Assembly (NCBI GenBank): GCA_016267585.1
Contig: JACQUT010000062.1
Span: 1-6,316, forward strand
DNA from: Cyanobacteria bacterium NC_groundwater_1444_Ag_S-0.65um_54_12
GTDB lineage: Bacteria; Cyanobacteriota; Sericytochromatia; S15B-MN24; VGJW01
DNA: 6,316 nt
Direction of reading: 5' to 3'
Shown here piece after piece: positions 1 through 3,542 of this stretch (the first letter of the stretch is position 1; each line of letters opens with the position of its first letter). Position numbers and translations under genes: made by a program. The notes under the pieces were generated by a model. The model made no database searches. It was not told where the DNA came from and saw only the letters and a list, made by a program, of their open reading frames with translations.

Positions 1-167
1 CCGCCGCAACGGGGGCAGTGATCCAGAAGCGCCTCTCCGGAGCCCGGAGACGATTTCGTGCTGGTGACCGCCTGGAAGCTGTTCACGATCGAATCGCCCA
101 CCTGAACCTTTTCCAGGGTGACGCCGAGGCAGACGGGACAGGGCCAGCGGGCTTCGAACTCAGGCAT
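1..167 (-). CDS. Zinc-ribbon protein (TFIIB-type zinc finger-like), N-terminal part
   Basis: The first 55 codons are visible and the gene runs off the left edge. The peptide begins MPEFEARWPCPVC and ends at the edge with HCPRCG. The CPVC pair (Cys10, Cys13) and the CPRC pair (Cys51, Cys54), separated by a variable linker, would bind one zinc ion. In the TFIIB-like zinc-ribbon family (zf-TFIIB) the second pair is normally followed by G-x-W-[FLI]-D, which here would lie just outside the window. The start ATG (165-167) overlaps the end of the upstream gene as ATGCCTGA, an 8-bp overlap. An AGAGG ribosome site lies 7 bases before it, so translation is probably coupled. The visible linker between the Cys pairs, about 37 residues, is longer than in minimal family members. 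Function is unknown. Proteins of this family are often multi-domain, so the missing part could change the call. Confidence 0.72.
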   Translation of the reverse strand, partial: MPEFEARWPCPVCLGVTLEKVQVGDSIVNSFQAVTSTKSSPGSGEALLDHCPRCG

Positions 168-615
168 CCAGGATCCTCTTGGAGCGAGCCTTTTCCTCTT
201 TCAGGTGTTCGAGGCCTCGGAAGGCGTAGACCATGATCCCCGATTCCGTGAGCTCGACTTCTGCGGACTCGCGGACCGCCAGGGCATCCAGTGCCTCCTC
301 CGCGCTCTTGGGATCGATCGCGAGTTCGGTGGTCACCTCGACCACCGTGAGCTTGCCACCATGACATGCCGCCAGTCGCAGGATCTCGGCCTGGAGGGTC
401 TGGTGCCGCAATTCTTCCCTGCGGCGATCGATTTTGCTTCCGGCCCCGAGGACACCGGCTAGCAAGAAGATCCCCACGCCAAGCGGAAGCACCACGGCAA
501 CGAGGAGTGCGATCAAGGTCGCGGGTGCCCAGGGATTGACGTGGGAGCGCAAGAACCCCGAGAGCATGAGGAAGGCCAGCAGCACCAGCCCGCCTCCGCC
601 CAGCGCCTTGCCCAT
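160..615 (-). CDS. Small membrane protein with two TM helices and a winged-helix-like cytoplasmic domain
   Basis: 151 residues starting MGKALGGGG. The start at 613-615 was chosen over a longer in-frame form because AGGAGG lies 7 bases upstream and the hydrophobic segment begins directly after it. Residues about 8-22 and 33-57 are hydrophobic and should form a helical hairpin in the inner membrane. A basic stretch (KIDRRREELRHQ, about 61-72) follows, so the C-terminus is probably cytoplasmic by the positive-inside rule. Residues about 74-132 look like a compact winged helix: a helix (LQAEILRLAACHGG), a second helix (VVEVTTEL), a third (SAEEALDALAVRES), then a beta wing (AEVELTESGIMVYAF). Such short membrane-tethered winged-helix proteins occur in several phyla without assigned function, and the domain may serve protein contact rather than DNA binding. 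The tail is highly charged (HLKEEKARSKR). It is first in an operon with the zinc-ribbon gene. Family assignment is by pattern only. Confidence 0.78.
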   Translation of the reverse strand: MGKALGGGGLVLLAFLMLSGFLRSHVNPWAPATLIALLVAVVLPLGVGIFLLAGVLGAGSKIDRRREELRHQTLQAEILRLAACHGGKLTVVEVTTELAIDPKSAEEALDALAVRESAEVELTESGIMVYAFRGLEHLKEEKARSKRILDA

Positions 616-619
616 TTCC

Positions 620-630
620 GTTCCTCCTGG
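620..630 (-). promoter_or_regulatory. Strong ribosome binding site deciding the start at 615
   Basis: The minus strand reads CCAGGAGGAACGGAAATG. A complete AGGAGG sits 7 bases before the ATG, an ideal distance. This decides against the longer in-frame start at 756, which has no such site and would put a non-hydrophobic 47-residue extension before the membrane segment. Confidence 0.85.
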
Positions 631-634
631 CCAG

Positions 635-664
635 CTGTCCGGTCCCGCAGGGGTTCCTGTCCGG
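635..664. repeat. Short direct repeat CTGTCCGG x2 in the operon leader
   Basis: CTGTCCGG occurs at 635-642 and again at 657-664, exactly 22 bp apart, which is about two helical turns. Both copies lie between the predicted transcription start (near 668) and the ribosome site of the minus-strand operon. The arrangement could be an operator for a dimeric repressor or a leader element, but 8-bp repeats also arise by chance. Confidence 0.3.
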
Positions 665-674
665 GCACCGCCCC

Positions 675-702
675 AAGGTACCATTGTTGGCGCTAATGTC
701 AA
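675..702 (-). promoter_or_regulatory. Sigma-70-type promoter for the membrane protein/zinc-ribbon operon
   Basis: On the minus strand a perfect TTGACA (697-702) is followed after 16 bases by TACCTT (675-680), a weak -10 box. An A/T-rich stretch lies farther upstream, around 728-740, and could act as an UP element. Transcription would begin near 668 and give a leader of about 53 bases before the ATG at 615. The perfect -35 box and its orientation support the call; the poor -10 box limits confidence. Confidence 0.5.
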
Positions 703-812
703 AGCGCAGGCATTTTGCACATAACTCGTTAAAAAAGATCCCGGGTGGGTATACAAGTAATTGTCCAGAGGTTTTTAACCGAGCTTCCTCCTCTTCCCGT
801 CCTTAAGGTGAT

Positions 813-846
813 AGCCCCATCATCCCCCGGTGGGGCTTTATTCTTT
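813..846 (+). terminator. Intrinsic terminator-like hairpin, plus orientation
   Basis: AGCCCCA (813-819) pairs with TGGGGCT (831-837), a 7-bp GC-rich stem with an 11-base loop. It is followed by the T-rich tract TTATTCTTT. The T tract lies on the plus-strand 3' side, so the element would stop rightward transcription. The gene to its left points the other way, so what it terminates is unclear: a small RNA, an attenuated leader of the lipoprotein gene, or readthrough. The tract is interrupted by A and C, so its strength is uncertain. Confidence 0.5.
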
Positions 847-854
847 CAATAAAG
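836..854. repeat. Perfect A/T inverted repeat next to the terminator
   Basis: CTTTATT (836-842) and AATAAAG (848-854) form a perfect 7-bp stem with a 5-base loop. It overlaps the 3' edge and T tract of the preceding GC hairpin by two bases, so the two structures compete. It could be an alternative fold or a protein site, or accidental. Confidence 0.35.
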
Positions 855-907
855 TGTAAGCGGTCATGTATGCAAGCTATTCTATGTGTAGGGTAAAGGA
901 AACAGCC

Positions 908-925
908 AGACGGTCGAGTCCGTCT
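908..925 (+). promoter_or_regulatory. Leader hairpin before the ribosome site of the 946 gene
   Basis: AGACGG (908-913) pairs with CCGTCT (920-925), a 6-bp stem with a 6-base loop. It ends 8 bases before the GAGGAAG ribosome site (934-940). It could stabilise the messenger 5' end or set access of the ribosome. Only the base pairing is seen; any role is inferred. Confidence 0.3.
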
Positions 926-945
926 TCGGAAAAGAGGAAGCGTTG

Positions 946-2049
946 ATGATGAAGCGAAGGTTATTTTTTCCCGCTGCCCTGCTGCTAGCGAGCTTACCGT
1001 GGGCTTGCGTGCCACTTTCGGCAGTTAGCAAGAATCCCCAGGATAGTAAGGCTAGCCCGGCCATTTTGACTGGTGACCCTGCCAGCTCCGATCTGTCGGC
1101 CAATGAATCAGATGTGGTGCCATTGGGTGAAGAAAATGCGGAGTTGGCTGAACTGCTTGAATCCCTCGACAATGATGCCGATTACCGTGAAATGATGCAT
1201 GACAATCCGCTGATCAATGATGGTGGTGCGGTTTTCCTCGATGAGACAGACAGCAATTCTTACCGCATCACAGCGCTGACCGCAGTGTCCAAGTTGCCGC
1301 GCTGGCGCTATTTTCAACTCAAGGCGGCTACCGGCAGCTACGATACCGCTATTCGTTGCACTGATCCGGGGGAATTATCACCGAATCATCCGGCTGGCTA
1401 TATCTCGGCATGCTTGGATCGCCAAGCGAGTACTGCTCACGTGACGATAGCCCAGCGTATCAGCGGCATATTCGCTCTAGACCTTTACCCTTATGTACCT
1501 GACTTCTTGATAGCCAACACCATGCCAGCCACCAGCTCGGTGGGTAGCAAGGCAGTGGATGGTCTTGCTATCACGCGGGCACGCTTTGTTCGTAAGAAAT
1601 CAGGCTGGGCATTCCGCGGTATCTCGCTCACCCGCGGACAATTGCTTCCCGCGGCTAGCCAGAGTATCCAGATTGCCTGGGCGAAAGCATTGCAAGACAA
1701 GAGCATGATTGCCGAGATCACAGATCCCCTTGATATCAAACCACGCCTGAAGCTGTCTCGCCTGCCGCTTGAGCGCCAAATAACGGCGCAAGTCAAGGTA
1801 CTAGGCGATCCGGAAGCTAACGTTTTCGTTTCGGATGGCAGCAGCAAAATTTTGCGCCTGTACGACGATGGCACGCATGGCGATGAGCAAGCAGGCGATC
1901 AAATATATTCGGCACGCTACAAGACGCCTGCTACCGTGCGTCCGGTATACAAGATTCTGGTGCAGGCGATCGCCAACCATACCTTGGCCAATGAAACAGC
2001 GAACGACTACGATGTCGCGAGCTGGGCCATCCCGGTAAAAGTCGAGTAA
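946..2049 (+). CDS. Predicted lipoprotein with C-terminal Asp-rich Ig-like domain
   Basis: 367 residues. The ATG at 946 was chosen because GAGG (934-937) lies 8 bases upstream; an in-frame TTG at 943 and an ATG at 949 are alternatives. The N-terminus is a lipoprotein signal: MMKRR, a hydrophobic stretch, then LPWAC with Cys21 as the likely lipidated residue. Pro at -3 of the lipobox is unusual. Residue +2 is Val, which by the E. coli rule would send it to the outer membrane. An acidic, Ser-rich linker (about 22-80) follows. Residues about 100-235 form an unrecognised globular domain containing RWRYFQLK (119-126), and its end (ARFVRKKSGWAFRGISL) resembles a beta-hairpin closing a fold. Residues about 275-367 contain LYDDGTHGDEQAGDQIY from position 305. 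This signature is typical of Ig-like or choice-of-anchor X surface domains and suggests calcium binding through Asp side chains. It ends 8 bp before the convergent thioesterase gene. The biological role is unknown. Confidence 0.82.
   Translation: MMKRRLFFPAALLLASLPWACVPLSAVSKNPQDSKASPAILTGDPASSDLSANESDVVPLGEENAELAELLESLDNDADYREMMHDNPLINDGGAVFLDETDSNSYRITALTAVSKLPRWRYFQLKAATGSYDTAIRCTDPGELSPNHPAGYISACLDRQASTAHVTIAQRISGIFALDLYPYVPDFLIANTMPATSSVGSKAVDGLAITRARFVRKKSGWAFRGISLTRGQLLPAASQSIQIAWAKALQDKSMIAEITDPLDIKPRLKLSRLPLERQITAQVKVLGDPEANVFVSDGSSKILRLYDDGTHGDEQAGDQIYSARYKTPATVRPVYKILVQAIANHTLANETANDYDVASWAIPVKVE
1966..1973. repeat. HIP1-like octamer palindrome GCGATCGC
   Basis: This is the only complete GCGATCGC in the window, inside the lipoprotein gene. 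Its core CGATCG is found at eleven further places: 86, 315, 425, 2830, 3394, 4355, 4367, 4795, 5291, 5350 and 6211 (start positions). HIP1 is a highly iterated element of many cyanobacterial genomes. One copy is not proof of origin. Confidence 0.5.
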
Positions 2050-2057
2050 AGAGCAAA

Positions 2058-2525
2058 TCACGCTCCGACTTGCGGGCCCGGTGGCTCACCGCCCCAGCTC
2101 TCTTTGAAGCGTTCAACAAAGCGTTCGCCCAACTCGACGAAGACTCCTTTTCCTACGGCAGTGATGGTGCCATCTGGGAGACAAACCTGCCCTGCGGCGC
2201 GAATCGAGCGATTGCCTCGCCCAGTAAGCGAGGCAGTAAAACGCAACGGCACACCGAGGGGGGTAGGATGGCGATACTCGAACTCTAACTTGACAGCTAG
2301 CGCACGATAACCAGCTCGCCATACTGCCCAACCCATCGCCTCATCCAAAACTGCCGCCAAGCTGCCGCCATGGGCATGTCCCGGTGGCCCCTGCTGTGCC
2401 AAGTTGAAGGTCGCTTCGGCTACCACGATACCATCGGCTTGCTCGAAATAAGTTACACCCATTCCGCTCGCGTGACGCTGCAAACCACAGGTAAAACATG
2501 GTCCGTGCCAGGGAAGTTGTTGCAT
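2058..2525 (-). CDS. PaaI-family hotdog thioesterase
   Basis: 155 residues, the usual length for a single-hotdog acyl-CoA thioesterase of the PaaI/4HBT group, which hydrolyses acyl- or aryl-CoA thioesters in the cytoplasm. The signature GPPGHAHGGSLAAVLDEAMG (46-65) holds the HGG turn (52-54) and the central helix with Asp61, placed nine residues after the HGG as for the catalytic Asp in this family. LEFEYRHPTPLG (80-91) is the conserved strand and Pro turn at the dimer interface, and LPDGTITAVGKGVFV matches the last strands. CFTCG (Cys10, Cys13) near the N-terminus recurs in a subset of these proteins. The start at 2523-2525 is forced by an in-frame stop just upstream (2541-2543). There is no Shine-Dalgarno sequence. 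The gene lies convergent to the 946 gene (8-bp gap) and divergent from the lipoprotein operon. Its substrate cannot be told. It has no obvious link to the surrounding lipoproteins. Confidence 0.9.
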   Translation of the reverse strand: MQQLPWHGPCFTCGLQRHASGMGVTYFEQADGIVVAEATFNLAQQGPPGHAHGGSLAAVLDEAMGWAVWRAGYRALAVKLEFEYRHPTPLGVPLRFTASLTGRGNRSIRAAGQVCLPDGTITAVGKGVFVELGERFVERFKESWGGEPPGPQVGA

Positions 2526-2657
2526 TATCTGGATATAACATTACCTGACGCTGTAGGCAAAGTGCTGTGAGCGCTGGCGTCTCGCCCGCTTATCAAGCAG
2601 CGAGATTAGGGACCAGTCAAGCGGGGTAGAAGTTTCGTAGACTGGGAGATCCTGGCA
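2526..2657. other. Divergent spacer between thioesterase and lipoprotein operon, with a hairpin
   Basis: 132 bp. It must hold the promoter of the lipoprotein operon, but I could not find a convincing -35/-10 pair in the plus direction. TCTCGC (2580-2585) pairs with GCGAGA (2600-2605), with an inner GCTT/AAGC stem (2588-2591 with 2595-2598) and a 3-base loop, so a two-part hairpin is possible. No T run follows it on either strand, so it is not a terminator. It may be part of the operon leader. Confidence 0.4.
2532..2560 (-). promoter_or_regulatory. Candidate promoter giving a leaderless thioesterase transcript
   Basis: On the minus strand TTGCCT (2555-2560) and TATATC (2532-2537) are separated by 17 bases. 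Only six bases lie between the -10 box and the ATG, so transcription would begin at or next to the A of the start codon. The absence of any Shine-Dalgarno sequence in front of this gene fits a leaderless message. An alternative -10 (TAATGT, 2538-2543) would give a leader of a few bases. Confidence 0.45.
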
Positions 2658-3527
2658 ATGTCCAACAAGTTACTGAACGGCTGCTCTCTTTCAGCAATCC
2701 TGGCAACCGTCTTGCTAGCCAGTTTGACTGGTTGTCCCCAAGATACTGGTACCAAGCCCAATACTGCAGTTGTGCCGGTAATGGGTGATGGGGGGCAAGT
2801 TGAACTGAGTACCAATCGCACGCCGGTACCGATCGCGGACAATAATGTCGGGACTTTGCCGCGACCGACCAGATCCCCCACTCCTCGGCCAGTCAGCACG
2901 GTGGCTCCAATCGCCACTGCGCCTCCGGAGGATCTTTTCGTCATCCCGACTCCCAAACCCACGCCAAAACCCTTGCCCACATTGCAGCCACTGGCTTTGG
3001 GCATCGAGCAGGGCAATGCAGCCGCTGGTTATGAGACCAATCAATTTCGGATTCCCTTTGCCGGCGATAATCGCCTGACGCCTGATTTGCCAACTTCTCG
3101 GCGCTATTGGTCTTTCTTGAGCATGGGGCTAGGTACCGCGGCAGCCAGCGAATCCTTGCTGCCAGAAGGGCAATACGCTACCAAGAGCACGGTTGCTACC
3201 TGGCGCCTGGAATCAGCGGTAACCGGCCATACCAATTCCAGCACGCAATCAAGCCAGCTAGTGCATTTTCTGGTAAATGCCGCCACTACCGATGCCGAGC
3301 AAAGCTCTGATTCGGTAGTGATCGCGCTAGATAGCGTGCCGTACGGCACCTTGCTCACTTTGTATGCCACGCTGAGCGTGACGGCTCCGCCCTCGATCGT
3401 GTTTGTGGAAAATACCAAATTGGCCACCGCTGTCGTCGTACCCATCATTGCTTCGAACGAGGGTTGGATAGACGACTTCGTGATAACTAGCTTGCGCGTT
3501 CCCAGATTAGCGCGCCTGCTTCCTTGA
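2658..3527 (+). CDS. Lipoprotein with Pro/Thr-rich linker, function unknown
   Basis: 289 residues. The signal peptide runs to Cys26 with a good lipobox, LTGC (23-26). Residue +2 is Pro, which does not signal inner-membrane retention in the E. coli rule. Residues about 55-115 are a low-complexity Pro/Thr linker (SPTPRPVSTVAP, PTPKPTPKPLPT), typical of an extended spacer that holds a domain away from the membrane or across peptidoglycan. The C-terminal part (about 115-289) is predicted beta-rich, Ser/Thr/Ala-rich and Cys-free, with alternating strand patterns such as SDSVVIALDSVPYGTLLTLYATLSV. I do not recognise it. It ends with a short basic-hydrophobic tail (LRVPRLARLLP). A GGGAG ribosome site lies 9 bases before the ATG. 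The stop is 15 bp before the next ATG, so it is co-transcribed with the NHL-propeller lipoprotein and probably works with it at the envelope. Whether the C-terminal domain belongs to a known fold is open. Confidence 0.82.
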   Translation: MSNKLLNGCSLSAILATVLLASLTGCPQDTGTKPNTAVVPVMGDGGQVELSTNRTPVPIADNNVGTLPRPTRSPTPRPVSTVAPIATAPPEDLFVIPTPKPTPKPLPTLQPLALGIEQGNAAAGYETNQFRIPFAGDNRLTPDLPTSRRYWSFLSMGLGTAAASESLLPEGQYATKSTVATWRLESAVTGHTNSSTQSSQLVHFLVNAATTDAEQSSDSVVIALDSVPYGTLLTLYATLSVTAPPSIVFVENTKLATAVVVPIIASNEGWIDDFVITSLRVPRLARLLP

Positions 3528-3531
3528 AGGC

Positions 3532-3537
3532 GAGGAG
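3532..3537 (+). promoter_or_regulatory. Ribosome binding site of the propeller lipoprotein gene
   Basis: GAGGAG lies in the 15-bp gap after the previous stop codon. It is 5 bases before the ATG at 3543 and 8 bases before a second in-frame ATG at 3546, so either Met codon could be used. The difference is one residue and does not affect the signal peptide. Confidence 0.7.
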
Positions 3538-3542
3538 TTTAG

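Larger units (their letters stand above)
616..945. other. Divergent intergenic region, 330 bp, no coding gene seen
   Basis: This gap separates the minus-strand operon from the plus-strand lipoprotein gene. It holds the minus-strand promoter, leader and direct repeat (about 616-702), an A/T-rich stretch (about 712-760), small palindromes GGTTTTTAACC (770-780) and CCTTAAGG (801-808), a terminator-like hairpin (813-846), an A/T hairpin (836-854), and a hairpin before the next ribosome site (908-925). I found no convincing promoter pair for the plus-strand gene and no recognisable riboswitch or tRNA. Short open frames here are shadows without ribosome sites. Confidence 0.7.

Noticed and set aside
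83..676. 197-residue minus-strand frame overlapping the membrane protein gene
   Set aside because: Arg/Gly/Pro-rich out-of-frame translation without a ribosome site; the other frame has transmembrane helices and a good start.
616..756. Longer in-frame start for the membrane protein (198 residues, start at 756)
   Set aside because: The extra 47 residues run through the predicted promoter and leader, lack a ribosome site, and are not hydrophobic, while the ATG at 615 has an ideal AGGAGG.
943..945. TTG start one codon before the 946 ATG
   Set aside because: Two ATG codons follow directly, and the ATG at 946 is at a good distance from the ribosome site; TTG is a weaker choice.
2580..2605. Hairpin as an intrinsic terminator
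   Set aside because: No T run follows the stem on either strand, and no gene ends here.
2940..2990. Pro/Thr codon repeats as a DNA tandem repeat or CRISPR-like array
   Set aside because: They are short, irregular PTP/PKP codon repeats inside a coding frame, explained by a low-complexity protein linker.
3104..3448. 114-residue minus-strand frame in the Pro/Thr lipoprotein gene
   Set aside because: Antisense shadow: no ribosome site, and the sense frame has a signal peptide and lipobox.
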